From Marifrigoribacter sp047730175 (GTDB lineage Bacteria; Bacteroidota; Bacteroidia; Flavobacteriales; Flavobacteriaceae), in assembly GCF_047730175.1 (NCBI RefSeq), contig NZ_CP159833.1, positions 2,108,001 to 2,172,000 of the forward strand: a stretch of 64,000 nucleotides of DNA. Direction: 5' to 3'. Under the pieces are notes generated by a model that did not search any database, had not been told where the DNA came from, and was given only the letters and a program-made list of their open reading frames with translations. The translations under genes and the position numbers were made by a program. This document shows, in pieces, positions 1 through 8,874 of the stretch. Positions within the stretch are counted from its first letter, which is position 1, and each line of letters begins with the position of its first letter.

Positions 1-362
1 ATATCACCATCATTTGTCATTAAAAGAAGTCCTTGACTAGGTTTATCTAATCTACCTATATGAAATATTCGTTCCTTATGATTAATAAAATCAACAACAT
101 TTCCTTCAATTCTTTGATCTGTTGTACAAGTAATTCCAACAGGCTTATTTAAAGCGATATAAACTAATTCTTCCACCTTATTAAGAGATTGACCATTAAT
201 TTTTATTTCATCTCCAGGCATCGTACGGTCTCCTAAAGTAGCAACTTGATCATTGATGGAAACTCGACCTTGTTCTATTAATTTATCTGCTTGACGTCTA
301 GAACAAAAACCGCTATCACTAATAGCCTTATTTAAACGTTTAGAATCTGGATGATTTGTCAT
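1..362 (-). CDS. rluF: 23S rRNA pseudouridine synthase RluF, N-terminal part (window edge)
   Basis: The first 120 codons of an RsuA/RluF-type pseudouridine synthase are read on the minus strand from the ATG at 362; the rest lies outside the window. An S4 RNA-binding domain with the motif RRQADKLIEQGRVSIN sits at about residues 22-37. The catalytic motif GRLDKPSQGL follows near residue 106, with the aspartate that attacks the uridine. The 'SQGL' version, in place of the TSGL of RsuA and RluB, favours RluF, which modifies 23S rRNA near U2604 in E. coli. It starts 8 bases after the uvrB stop, so the two are probably cotranscribed. Confidence 0.88.
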   Translation of the reverse strand, partial: MTNHPDSKRLNKAISDSGFCSRRQADKLIEQGRVSINDQVATLGDRTMPGDEIKINGQSLNKVEELVYIALNKPVGITCTTDQRIEGNVVDFINHKERIFHIGRLDKPSQGLLLMTNDGD

Positions 363-370
363 ATCAATTT

Positions 371-2374
371 TTAGGATTGAACTTCTTGAAGCTTTTGTTG
401 TAATGATTTTATTCGATCTCTCAATTTAGCAGCCATTAAAAAATCAAGTTCTTTTGCAGATTTTTCCATGGCTTTTCTTGATTCTCTAATTTTCTTTTCA
501 ATTTGAGCCTTTGTTAAATATTCTCCTTTTTTTTCAGCAGCTAAGCTTTCAGTAGTTTCAAAGGTATAAGCTTCTTGTTTCGATTTGGTTAAAGCATTTT
601 CAAATGATTTTTTAATAGCTGTGGGTGTAATATTATTTGCGACATTATAAGCAATTTGTTTTTCTCTTCTATATTCTGTGGCGTCGATAGTTGCTTGCAT
701 GCTTTTTGTAATTCTATCAGCATACATAATTGCCTTTCCATTTAAATTTCTAGCTGCTCGTCCAACAGTTTGCGTCAAAGAACGAGCACTTCTTAAAAAT
801 CCTTCTTTATCAGCATCTAAAATTGCTACTAAAGAAACTTCAGGTAAATCAAGTCCTTCTCTTAATAAATTTACGCCGACTAATACATCAAAAAGACCTA
901 AACGTAAATCTTGCATTATTTCAACACGTTCTAAGGTATCCACATCACTATGTATATATCGACTTCGCACATTAATTCTAGATAAATATTTAGTAAGCTC
1001 TTCGGCCATACGCTTGGTCAATGTTGTCACTAAAACACGTTCATCTTTTTCAATTCTTAATTGAATTTCCTCCAATAAATCATCTATTTGATTGAGGCTT
1101 GGTTTTACTTCAATCGGAGGATCTAAAAGACCAGTAGGTCGTATTACTTGTTCTACATAAACGCCTCCACTTTTTTCTAATTCATAATCTGCAGGAGTAG
1201 CACTTACGTAGATCACTTGATTTTGCATTGAAACAAACTCATCGAATTTTAATGGTCTGTTATCCATTGCTGCAGGTAATCTAAACCCATATTCCACAAG
1301 ATTTTCTTTACGAGATCGATCTCCACCGTACATTGCAGATACTTGAGATACAGAAACATGACTTTCATCTACAATCATTAAATAATCATCTGGAAAGAAA
1401 TCTAACAAACAAAAAGGACGAGTTCCTGGTAATCTTTTATCTAGATATCGAGAGTAATTTTCTATCCCACTACAATACCCTAATTCACGAATCATTTCGA
1501 GGTCAAAGTTGGTGCGCTCTTCTAATCTTTTAGCTTCTAAATGTTTTCCTATTTCTTTAAAATAATCTATTTGTTTTACCAAATCATCCTGAATATCTTT
1601 AATTGCCTCTTGCAACACATCTGGAGAGGTAACAAACATATTTGCAGGATATATATTTAATAGTTCATATTTTTCGATAACCTCATTGGTCTGAACATTA
1701 AATATTTCAATTTCTTCAATTTCATCACCAAAAAAATGAATTCTATATGCATCATCTGCATAACTTGGAAATACATCTACGGTATCTCCTTTTATTCTGA
1801 AATTCCCGTGGTTAAAATCAACTTCTGTTCTAGCATATAAACTTTGAACCAAACGGTGTAATAATTTTGTTCTGGAAATAATTTGACCTTGCTTAAGCTT
1901 AATTACATTTTTTTGAAATTCTACAGGATTTCCAATTCCATAGATACAAGAAACAGAAGCAACCACAATAATATCTCTTCTTCCAGAAAGTAATGATGAA
2001 GTTGTACTAAGCCTCATTTTTTCGATTTCTTCATTTATCGAAAGGTCTTTTTCTATATATGTTCCGCTGGTAGGTAAATAAGCTTCTGGTTGATAATAAT
2101 CGTAATAAGAAACAAAATATTCGACTGCATTTTCAGGAAAAAAGAGTTTAAACTCTGAATATAATTGAGCAGCCAAAGTTTTGTTATGAGCAAGCACTAG
2201 GGTAGGACGTTGAACTTCCTTTATTACATTGGCGACTGTAAATGTTTTTCCACTTCCGGTAACTCCTAAAAGGGTTTGGTGTTCATCACCTGCATTAAGA
2301 CCTTCCACAAGCTGTTTTATAGCTCCTGGTTGATCTCCTGTGGGTAAAAAATCAGATACAATCTTGAATTTCAT
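371..2374 (-). CDS. uvrB: UvrABC system protein B (excinuclease subunit)
   Basis: This 667-residue protein has the normal UvrB length. The Walker A motif GVTGSGKT is at residues 37-44. The tyrosine-rich beta-hairpin that clamps damaged DNA (SYYDYYQPEAY) lies near residues 89-99. The helicase motif DESH is near 338, and a C-terminal UVR motif (about 625-663, ELDFLMAAKLRDRI) binds UvrC. UvrB is the damage-verifying ATPase of nucleotide excision repair: UvrA loads it, and it then recruits UvrC for incision. The start is the ATG at 2374. Nothing looks unusual in the gene; it shares a transcription unit with the downstream rluF. Confidence 0.98.
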   Translation of the reverse strand: MKFKIVSDFLPTGDQPGAIKQLVEGLNAGDEHQTLLGVTGSGKTFTVANVIKEVQRPTLVLAHNKTLAAQLYSEFKLFFPENAVEYFVSYYDYYQPEAYLPTSGTYIEKDLSINEEIEKMRLSTTSSLLSGRRDIIVVASVSCIYGIGNPVEFQKNVIKLKQGQIISRTKLLHRLVQSLYARTEVDFNHGNFRIKGDTVDVFPSYADDAYRIHFFGDEIEEIEIFNVQTNEVIEKYELLNIYPANMFVTSPDVLQEAIKDIQDDLVKQIDYFKEIGKHLEAKRLEERTNFDLEMIRELGYCSGIENYSRYLDKRLPGTRPFCLLDFFPDDYLMIVDESHVSVSQVSAMYGGDRSRKENLVEYGFRLPAAMDNRPLKFDEFVSMQNQVIYVSATPADYELEKSGGVYVEQVIRPTGLLDPPIEVKPSLNQIDDLLEEIQLRIEKDERVLVTTLTKRMAEELTKYLSRINVRSRYIHSDVDTLERVEIMQDLRLGLFDVLVGVNLLREGLDLPEVSLVAILDADKEGFLRSARSLTQTVGRAARNLNGKAIMYADRITKSMQATIDATEYRREKQIAYNVANNITPTAIKKSFENALTKSKQEAYTFETTESLAAEKKGEYLTKAQIEKKIRESRKAMEKSAKELDFLMAAKLRDRIKSLQQKLQEVQS

Positions 2375-2402
2375 GTGTCTATAATATTTTTTTTAACAGT
2401 CA

Positions 2403-2424
2403 TACTTCGACAAGCTCAGTACAG
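2403..2424. repeat. REP-like intergenic repeat fragment
   Basis: The sequence ACTTCGACAAGCTCAGT upstream of uvrB closely resembles ACTTCGACCTAGCTCAGT near 21330 in the mazG-pepT gap. It belongs to a type of short palindromic intergenic repeat common in flavobacterial genomes. It is isolated here and its role is unknown. Confidence 0.5.
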
Positions 2425-2561
2425 GTATGCAGTTCACTATTAGCTATTTCGTTTAGTGATAAGCTATTTAGCAAGTTCGTTTTATAGTACGAAATGTTTA
2501 AACAAAACTACGCAAATAGTCTGTGAGTTTATTAGTTAAAAAAGGAATAGCAAAAAGTATT

Positions 2562-3620
2562 CTATGCTTTCTGTTCTTTGTTGAAATATACCAAATAATA
2601 GTACATTTGTTTTTCCTCGTCCCAACCTTTTTCTACAAAACGTTCCGCGCTTTCAGGGTCGATAAAATCCATTTTAATTTGAATATTAGTGTCCAAACTA
2701 ATAATGTTTTTCATTTTTTTTCGAGCGGCAGTCACTGCTGTATTTGCAATAGGGAAGGAGGTAAGATCTTCAATCTTGTACTTGGGTGCTTGTTCAGACT
2801 TATAATGATTAAATTCAGTTTTAAGATCTGGATTGTCTATTACTTCATCAATAAATAGCGATTCTTCAAAGGAATCGTTTTTAGCAAAATGATTTACAGC
2901 ACGATTCATAAACATTACCTCTTCTTTCTTATCTTCTGCTGGAAACACTACGTCTTTTGCAAAATCTTGACAGAATTTTAAGTATTTTTTTGTTTGAAAA
3001 TTTTCATCTTCTAAGGCATCAACGCCCAAGAAACTTTCAAGCCAATATCTAGTGTCGTAGCGATTGCTGTCAACAGATAAAATTTTATATCCTTCTTCTT
3101 TTTTTAGATTGAAAATCAGACACCCCTTATCTAATTTATTAAGATTTACACCTTGTAGATGATGTGCGTCAAATTGATTTTCTTCTTTAGAAAACTGAAG
3201 AAAATCTTGTTTGATTTCAGATTTAAAAATACCAATACCTTCTACTTTTTCATTGTCAATTTGTAGGTGTTCAAAATGAACAATATATACTTCACCGCTT
3301 TTAATATGTGTATTTAATGATTGGTCATATAAATGCTTTGTTATTTTTTTACCTACTTCGTGTGTTGATTCTGGATTGTCAAAAATTTCAGAAGCAAGAT
3401 TGAATAATTCATGAAATTCTAAATCGGTTTCATGAATAAATTTAAAGTAATTTTCTTCTTTTTCTCTAAAAGGTTTTAAGAAGTATTCTTTAAGCAAAGG
3501 CGTTAACTCATCATCTGCTTTATATGGTTCATTTGAAAGAAAAATAGGTTCGTTATGACTTTTATTTCCGACGTGATGAATAGATAAAGTATTAATGTGG
3601 GCAGAATATAAGTTAATCAT
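2562..3620 (-). CDS. nucleoid-associated protein (NdpA/YejK family)
   Basis: This 352-residue protein resembles the 37-kDa nucleoid-associated family (PF04245) in length and pattern: an N-terminal alpha/beta region beginning with MINLYSAHINTLSIHHVG, a central region with conserved FFNL-like stretches, and a final beta segment (residues about 315-350). Family members bind DNA, but their role in Bacteroidota is poorly defined. No signal peptide or membrane segment is visible. It lies 45 bases downstream of the pRiA4b-like gene and probably shares its promoter. The family assignment is from pattern recognition only. Confidence 0.8.
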   Translation of the reverse strand: MINLYSAHINTLSIHHVGNKSHNEPIFLSNEPYKADDELTPLLKEYFLKPFREKEENYFKFIHETDLEFHELFNLASEIFDNPESTHEVGKKITKHLYDQSLNTHIKSGEVYIVHFEHLQIDNEKVEGIGIFKSEIKQDFLQFSKEENQFDAHHLQGVNLNKLDKGCLIFNLKKEEGYKILSVDSNRYDTRYWLESFLGVDALEDENFQTKKYLKFCQDFAKDVVFPAEDKKEEVMFMNRAVNHFAKNDSFEESLFIDEVIDNPDLKTEFNHYKSEQAPKYKIEDLTSFPIANTAVTAARKKMKNIISLDTNIQIKMDFIDPESAERFVEKGWDEEKQMYYYLVYFNKEQKA

Positions 3621-3665
3621 TTAGGGCTTTTGTTTTTGTATTTATTAGGTAAAATAAGTTGAAAA

Positions 3666-4178
3666 TTAATTCCAATTTTCATTAAAATCTAGGTCTTCAT
3701 AATTTTCAGGATCTATTTCATGATCTTCATCCATTTCATCACCTTCAGGATTATCTGATACAAACTCTTTTTCGGGAGCATCGTCTGGAATATCTCCATG
3801 TGCGAACATTAAATTTGGATATGTTTTATCTTCTTCTGGTTCAGCAATATCAGCTAATTCAACCAAAAAGGTCCACAAACTAAGAAAGTCATACACATAA
3901 ATTAAACGTGTATTTGCTTTGTTTGTAACATCATCAATAGAAGTTTCATTCATTACACGAAGACTATTTTCGCCTTCATTCATGTCGAATAAGGCAATTT
4001 CTTCACCTTGTTCCCATTCCTCATTACTAACATAAAAAGAAGCCATCTCTTGGCCTCCAAAGCCAAAAGCTTGTGTTATGGCATTATGCAAATCTTCTAA
4101 TGTATTTTCGGCCTCTATTTCGATATCACGAAATACATCTTCTTGTGTGTCTAAAATTATTCTGAAACGATAAATCAT
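3666..4178 (-). CDS. plasmid pRiA4b ORF-3-like protein
   Basis: This is a 170-residue acidic protein. Its first 70 residues match the pRiA4b ORF-3 domain (PF07929): YRFRIILD, then a 'LEDLHNAITQAFGF' helix and a 'SFYVSNEEW' strand. The C-terminus (about residues 115-170) is strongly acidic, rich in D and E, with a single tryptophan at the end. The biochemical function of this widespread domain is unknown. A clear -7 box lies just upstream (4197-4204), so the gene starts its own unit and is followed at 45 bases by the nucleoid-associated protein. Confidence 0.85.
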   Translation of the reverse strand: MIYRFRIILDTQEDVFRDIEIEAENTLEDLHNAITQAFGFGGQEMASFYVSNEEWEQGEEIALFDMNEGENSLRVMNETSIDDVTNKANTRLIYVYDFLSLWTFLVELADIAEPEEDKTYPNLMFAHGDIPDDAPEKEFVSDNPEGDEMDEDHEIDPENYEDLDFNENWN

Positions 4179-4196
4179 GGTCTAAAATTAAAGGTG

Positions 4197-4204
4197 CAAA
4201 GATA
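4197..4204 (-). promoter_or_regulatory. -7 promoter element for the pRiA4b-like gene
   Basis: Read on the minus strand this is TATCTTTG, an exact match to the Bacteroidota -7 consensus TAnnTTTG, 18 bases upstream of the ATG at 4178. It lies in the gap after the ctaA stop and marks a new transcription unit. Confidence 0.65.
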
Positions 4205-4216
4205 TTCTTTTAAAGC

Positions 4217-5230
4217 TTATTTACTAAATCTGTGCAATGTAAATGTCATGGTTGCTAATAAGAAAAATGCAATTACTTGATGCAGTACACCCAAGACAAC
4301 TGGAACTTGATATAATAAGGTGAAAACACCAAGTGCAAACTGAATAAAAACTAATCCAACTAACATTTGAATAGATTTATTTTGAAGTCGGTCTGTTTTT
4401 ACTTTCTTAGCTTTAAACCATATAAAAACAATAAGTCCAACTACAATATATGCTAAATAACGGTGTATAAATTGGACCCCACTTTTACCTTCGATAAAGT
4501 TTTTCCAAATAGGATTTTGCTCGATTGTAACTGTTTCATGAATTAATTTCCCATCACTCATTAATGGCCAATGATTGTGAATCCAACCCGCATCTAATCC
4601 TGCAACAAATGCTCCCCAAATAATTTGTATAACAAGTATAATATAAGTAAAACGAATTAAATTCCTTAGTCCTTTATGAAATTCCTTTTTATCAGGAAAC
4701 TTTAAGTCTAAAGCGACCCAAAGAGAATAACTAAAGGTTAAAAATGCTGTTGTTAAATGCATAGCCAGGCGATAATGACTGACATCAGGGCGTTCAACTA
4801 AACCACTTTTCACCATATACCAGCCTAAAAATCCTTGGAACCCTCCTAGAAAAAGGAGAATAACACATTTCCTAATGGTAGGTTTTGTAAGTTGTTTTTT
4901 TAATAAAAAATATAAAAAGGGGATTAAAAATACAACTCCTAAAAATCGTCCTAAAAATCGATGTAGCCATTCCCAAAAATAAATGTCTTTAAAATCTTCA
5001 ATTGTAATATCAGCATTTATTTTCTGATATTCAGGATATTGTTTGTAAAGATCAAATGCTTCATTCCATTCAATTTCATTCATAGGTGGTATAGTCCCAG
5101 AAATTAATTTGTAATTTGAAATTGATAAACCAGAATGTGTTAATCGAGTAATACCTCCAACGACTACCATTATGAAAATAAGGACACATCCCGTTAGAAG
5201 CCAATAAATTACTTTTTTATTATTTTTCAT
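4217..5230 (-). CDS. ctaA: haem A synthase (COX15/CtaA family)
   Basis: A 337-residue, multi-pass inner-membrane protein with about eight hydrophobic helices. The four haem-ligand histidines expected for COX15/CtaA are visible: H90 in WLHRFLGR, H158 in AMHLT, H256 in FIHRYLAY and H317 in LHQVI. It oxidises haem O to haem A for cytochrome aa3-type oxidases. The N-terminal motif GGITRLTHSGLS is also characteristic. It overlaps the GNAT gene by 11 bases and ends the tsaC-cca-GNAT-ctaA operon. No ctaB or cox gene is nearby. Confidence 0.95.
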   Translation of the reverse strand: MKNNKKVIYWLLTGCVLIFIMVVVGGITRLTHSGLSISNYKLISGTIPPMNEIEWNEAFDLYKQYPEYQKINADITIEDFKDIYFWEWLHRFLGRFLGVVFLIPFLYFLLKKQLTKPTIRKCVILLFLGGFQGFLGWYMVKSGLVERPDVSHYRLAMHLTTAFLTFSYSLWVALDLKFPDKKEFHKGLRNLIRFTYIILVIQIIWGAFVAGLDAGWIHNHWPLMSDGKLIHETVTIEQNPIWKNFIEGKSGVQFIHRYLAYIVVGLIVFIWFKAKKVKTDRLQNKSIQMLVGLVFIQFALGVFTLLYQVPVVLGVLHQVIAFFLLATMTFTLHRFSK

Positions 5231-5768
5231 AATCTTCTTTAGTTAGTTCTAACCATTGTATTGGTCTTTTGTTTGGGTCATTTTCTTCGCCTGGATAAAA
5301 ATCAATTTTAGTTGTTTTAAACCCCATTTTTAGTAAAACATTTGTAGAGGCTTCATTTTCAATTTCAGTGAAGCCAATAATCTTCTTGAGGTTTAGTTTT
5401 TCAAAACCATATTTTAAAGACATAATAGAAGACTCTGTAGCAATTCCTTTGCCCCAATATTCAGGCAAAAATCTATAGCCTAAATCTGAATCACCACCAG
5501 TTTCAGGTAAGTATTTAAAACCTGTAAACCCTATTAGTTTATTATCTGGTTTGTAAATAACTGCTAGGCGACCATACCCATGTTTTTCATAATCTTTAAA
5601 TACTATATTATGTAATGTATCTTTGGCTTGTTCGAAGGATTTTATTAAAGTATCTCCTGTGTATTTTTGAACAATAGGATTCGAATTTAGTTCAAACATT
5701 GCTTGTTCATCTCCTAATTGAAATGGTCTAATAAGCAATCGATCAGATTCTAAAAGCACGTCTATCAT
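5220..5768 (-). CDS. GNAT-family N-acetyltransferase (RimJ/RimL type)
   Basis: This 182-residue protein follows the Acetyltransf_3 (RimJ/RimL-like) plan. It begins with LESDRLLIRPFQLGDE, has the acetyl-CoA-binding motif A region YWGKGIATESS (about residues 107-117), and ends with a 'NEASTNVLLKMGFK' helix-strand. Members acetylate amino groups of proteins or small molecules; the substrate here cannot be told. It overlaps cca by 4 bases (ATGA) upstream and ctaA by 11 bases downstream, so translation is probably coupled. Confidence 0.88.
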   Translation of the reverse strand: MIDVLLESDRLLIRPFQLGDEQAMFELNSNPIVQKYTGDTLIKSFEQAKDTLHNIVFKDYEKHGYGRLAVIYKPDNKLIGFTGFKYLPETGGDSDLGYRFLPEYWGKGIATESSIMSLKYGFEKLNLKKIIGFTEIENEASTNVLLKMGFKTTKIDFYPGEENDPNKRPIQWLELTKEDYEK

Positions 5769-7195
5769 GGGGTATTTATTTTTAAGCCTAATGATTTGCC
5801 TTTTTGAAGCATAAACTCATAAGCTTCGTTATAATCATTTGTAATAGTACCGTCGAGAATAGCTTCTTTTATTGCGTCCTTGATTATACCAATTTCTCTA
5901 GAGGGTTTTAAACTATAGACTTTCATAATTTCTTCACCAGAAATTGGTGGCTCGAAATTACGCACATGATCTCTTGCTTCAACTTCAATAATTTTATCAC
6001 GTACTAATTTAAAGTTATTGTGGTATTTTTTAAATTTATGTGGATTCTTTGTAGTGATATCAGCTTCACATAAAGTCATTAAGTCATCAATATGTTCACC
6101 AGCATCAAAAATAAGTCTACGTACGGCACTGTCTGTGACATCAGAAGCAATGACGATGGGACGAGAACTCATGAATACCATTTTTTGAACAAATTTCATT
6201 TTTTCATTCAAGGGCATTTTCAGGCGTCTAAATAATTTATAAACCATTTTAGAACCTACAAACTCATGTCCGTGAAATGTCCAACCCACTTTTTTATCGA
6301 ATTTTTTAGTAGGTGCTTTACCAACATCATGTAATAATGCAGCCCAACGAAGCCAAACATTATCAGTGTTTTTAGCTATATTATCAACTACTTCAAGTGT
6401 ATGCCAAAAGTTGTCTTTATGACGTTGACCTTCAATGTCATCGACCCCTTTTAACGCAGCTAATTCTGGAAGAATTAATGGTAATAGGTTTGTTTTATTA
6501 AGAATTGAAAAACCAATAGATGGTTTTGGAGAGGCTAATATTTTATGCAATTCATCAACAATTCTTTCTTTTGAAATAATTTTAATCCGATCTGCATTCT
6601 CAGTAATTGCTTCAAACGATTTCTCTTCAATTTTAAAATTAAGCTGTGTAGCAAAACGTATCGCACGAAGCATGCGTAATGGATCATCACTATAAGTAAT
6701 TCCAGGTTCCAAGGGAGTTCGTATTATTTTATCTTTAAGATCCTGAATACCATTAAAGGGATCTAATAAAGTCCCAAAATTTTCACCTTGAAGGCTAATT
6801 GCCATTGCATTTATGGTAAAATCTCTTCGATTTTGATCGTCCTCTAAAGTACCACCTTCAACAGCAGGGTTTCTACTATTTTCTTCATAGGATTCTTTTC
6901 TAGCACCAACAAATTCTAACTCAATATCGTCAGCTTTCAACATAGCGGTCCCATAATTTTTAAAAATGGAAACCTTAGGGTTTTTTGGCAATAATTTAGA
7001 AACCTCTTTTGCCAATTCAATTCCACTTCCAACAGCAACTACATCAATATCTTTAGCGGTACCTCTTTGGAGAATATAATCGCGTACAAAACCACCAATC
7101 ACATAGCTTTCTAATTTTAAATTAGAAGCTGCTTTGGAGATAACTCTAAATACTGAATGATCTAAAGCTTGACTGTATTGATGCTTATTTGGCAT
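5765..7195 (-). CDS. cca: CCA-adding tRNA nucleotidyltransferase with HD domain
   Basis: A 476-residue class II nucleotidyltransferase. The head has GGFVRD at residues 34-39 and the metal-binding DID at 49-51. RRDFTINA follows at 123-130, and DDPLRMLRA, part of the nucleotide-selecting region, at 170-178. A metal-dependent HD phosphohydrolase domain follows, with H289-D290 in LLHDVGK. The enzyme builds or repairs the 3'-CCA end of tRNAs; a poly(A) polymerase of the same superfamily is the alternative. It sits 3 bases downstream of tsaC, another tRNA-maturation gene. Confidence 0.92.
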   Translation of the reverse strand: MPNKHQYSQALDHSVFRVISKAASNLKLESYVIGGFVRDYILQRGTAKDIDVVAVGSGIELAKEVSKLLPKNPKVSIFKNYGTAMLKADDIELEFVGARKESYEENSRNPAVEGGTLEDDQNRRDFTINAMAISLQGENFGTLLDPFNGIQDLKDKIIRTPLEPGITYSDDPLRMLRAIRFATQLNFKIEEKSFEAITENADRIKIISKERIVDELHKILASPKPSIGFSILNKTNLLPLILPELAALKGVDDIEGQRHKDNFWHTLEVVDNIAKNTDNVWLRWAALLHDVGKAPTKKFDKKVGWTFHGHEFVGSKMVYKLFRRLKMPLNEKMKFVQKMVFMSSRPIVIASDVTDSAVRRLIFDAGEHIDDLMTLCEADITTKNPHKFKKYHNNFKLVRDKIIEVEARDHVRNFEPPISGEEIMKVYSLKPSREIGIIKDAIKEAILDGTITNDYNEAYEFMLQKGKSLGLKINTP

Positions 7196-7198
7196 AAT

Positions 7199-7759
7199 TT
7201 AACTGCGAATTATTTTTACAGTACCGTCATTTTCAACTTTAATTATAGTTGAGGGTTTACCTGATTTTTTATTTTGATTTAAATTTACAACATAGTCTAC
7301 TCCATCTTTAATAGCATTACTAATTTCTTGAAAGTTATTTGGAGCTTTTTTATCACTAATATTTGCAGAAGTTGAAACAATAGGTCGTTTTAATTTTCGA
7401 ATCAATTTGTTGCAGAAAGGATCTTTTACGATACGAAAGGCTATAGAGTTATCGCTAGCTATAAGGTTTTCAGCAACATGTAAAGGTCTGTCAAGAATTA
7501 TAGTTGTTGGCCTTACTGCATATTTTAGAAGGTCGAAAATAACTTCAGGTATTTCTTGAATGTATTGATCAAGCATTTTAATATCACTGACCAAACATAT
7601 TAATGATTTACTCTCATCACGCTTTTTTAGTTCAAAAACTTTCTCCACTGCAGCAGCATTTGTAGCATCACAACCAATGCCCCAAATGGTATCAGTTGGG
7701 TACAAAATTAATCCTCCTTTTTTCAGCGCATTTAATGAATTATTGATTTCTTCTTGCAT
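7199..7759 (-). CDS. tsaC: L-threonylcarbamoyladenylate synthase (Sua5/YciO/YrdC family)
   Basis: This enzyme makes threonylcarbamoyl-AMP for the t6A37 modification of ANN-decoding tRNAs. The YrdC fold is recognisable from 'LKKGGLILYPTDTIWGIGCDA' near the start, a central 'SKSLICLVSD' and 'RPIVSTSANISDKKAP' (the STSAN motif). The single-domain length (186 residues) matches TsaC rather than two-domain Sua5. A longer TTG start at 7789 is possible, but the -7 box at 7787-7794 overlaps it, so the ATG at 7759 is preferred. First gene of the tsaC-cca-GNAT-ctaA operon. Confidence 0.88.
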   Translation of the reverse strand: MQEEINNSLNALKKGGLILYPTDTIWGIGCDATNAAAVEKVFELKKRDESKSLICLVSDIKMLDQYIQEIPEVIFDLLKYAVRPTTIILDRPLHVAENLIASDNSIAFRIVKDPFCNKLIRKLKRPIVSTSANISDKKAPNNFQEISNAIKDGVDYVVNLNQNKKSGKPSTIIKVENDGTVKIIRS

Positions 7760-7786
7760 TTTTTTATTATGAAGTAAAATATCTTG

Positions 7787-7794
7787 CAAAAGTA
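7787..7794 (-). promoter_or_regulatory. -7 promoter element for the tsaC operon
   Basis: The minus strand reads TACTTTTG, an exact TAnnTTTG match, 28 bases upstream of the ATG at 7759. Its position rules out the upstream TTG at 7789 as the start, because transcription would begin after it. Confidence 0.65.
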
Positions 7795-8062
7795 CTAATT
7801 TAGATGGATAGAATTATCTTTAATCCACATGATTGTTGTTTGCTAAAAAACTATATTTTCTAAGGTAATTGTTAATCATTTTTGTTTAACCAATATTCGA
7901 CATCTTAATTTTTATAATTTTGAGAACGGTTTTAAAATACCGTAGTATAGTTTAATAACAATATTAATTTTTTAGTGTTATAATTTAACCATCCTTGTTT
8001 TGGCATAGCGATCTTTATTCTTTAAACTGAATACGACTTAGTTATCTATATATAAATTGTCT
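7795..8062. other. AT-rich intergenic region between divergent units
   Basis: The gap between the divergent tsaC operon and the GT2 gene is very AT-rich. It holds the two promoters listed separately. No open reading frame, RNA gene or strong repeat was recognised in the rest. Confidence 0.5.
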
Positions 8063-8070
8063 TATCTTTG
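8063..8070 (+). promoter_or_regulatory. -7 promoter element for the GT2 gene
   Basis: TATCTTTG matches TAnnTTTG exactly. It is 19 bases upstream of the TTG start at 8089, predicting a leader of about 12 bases. This supports the TTG as the true start. Confidence 0.6.
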
Positions 8071-8088
8071 GATAAAGATTCTTTATAA

Positions 8089-8874
8089 TTGAAAACATCC
8101 TTATTAATATCTACCTATAATTGGCCTAAAGCACTAGAATTAGTTTTGTTAAGTGTTGAAAATCAAATATTAAAGCCAGATGAGCTTTTATTGGCAGACG
8201 ATGGTTCAACAGAAGAAACTACAGATTTAATTAATGCTTTTAAGAAAAAATCTAGCATTCCTGTTATACATGTTTGGCATGAAGATAATGGCTTTCAAAG
8301 ATCTATTATTTTGAATAAAGCCATAGCACAAAGTAAAGGAGATTACATTATACAGACAGATGGGGATTGTATTTTACATCCATACTTTGTTAAAGACCAC
8401 ATGTTATTGGCAAAAAAAAATAGCTATTTATTTGGAAGCCGCGTTACGATAAAAGAAGAAATTTTAGCAAAATTGTTTCAGAATAAAATAATTAAATTCA
8501 ATTTTTTTTCAACAGGAATTAAGAAAAGAACTAGAACCATTCGGATACCTTTTTTTAGTATTTTTTATAAAACTAAAATAGAATTGTCAAAAAAGATGAG
8601 AGGTTGTAATATTTCCTATTGGAAAAAAGATTTTATTGCGGCAAATGGTTATAATGAAGATATGACGGGCTGGGGCAGAGAGGATTCTGAACTAATTATT
8701 AGAATGATGAATATGGGTTGTGTTGGTAAACGTATTCGTTATTGTGGTATTGTTTATCATATATGGCATCCAACAAGTTCAAAAAGTAATCTTAATAAGA
8801 ATAATCAAATCCAAGAAGACACTATAATAAATAAGTCCTTGCGATGTGAAAACGGGATCAATAAATATTTATAA
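8089..8874 (+). CDS. GT2 glycosyltransferase with galactosyltransferase-type C-terminus
   Basis: A 261-residue family 2 glycosyltransferase (GT-A fold). The N-terminus has SLLISTYNWP and a 'LLLADDGSTEETT' nucleotide-binding loop; the metal-binding acidic motif TDGD is at residues 90-93. A C-terminal GWGREDSE (194-201) is typical of the Glyco_transf_7C segment of chondroitin-synthase-like and galactosyltransferase-like enzymes, where it holds the catalytic base. It probably adds a sugar to LPS core or surface glycan. The start is TTG, supported by the promoter position; no early ATG exists. It converges on the next gene with a 6-base overlap. Confidence 0.9.
   Translation: MKTSLLISTYNWPKALELVLLSVENQILKPDELLLADDGSTEETTDLINAFKKKSSIPVIHVWHEDNGFQRSIILNKAIAQSKGDYIIQTDGDCILHPYFVKDHMLLAKKNSYLFGSRVTIKEEILAKLFQNKIIKFNFFSTGIKKRTRTIRIPFFSIFYKTKIELSKKMRGCNISYWKKDFIAANGYNEDMTGWGREDSELIIRMMNMGCVGKRIRYCGIVYHIWHPTSSKSNLNKNNQIQEDTIINKSLRCENGINKYL

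Noticed and set aside
2523..2858. 111-codon plus-strand frame over the end of the nucleoid-associated gene
   Set aside because: It overlaps a recognisable minus-strand family member; hydrophobic low-complexity shadow.
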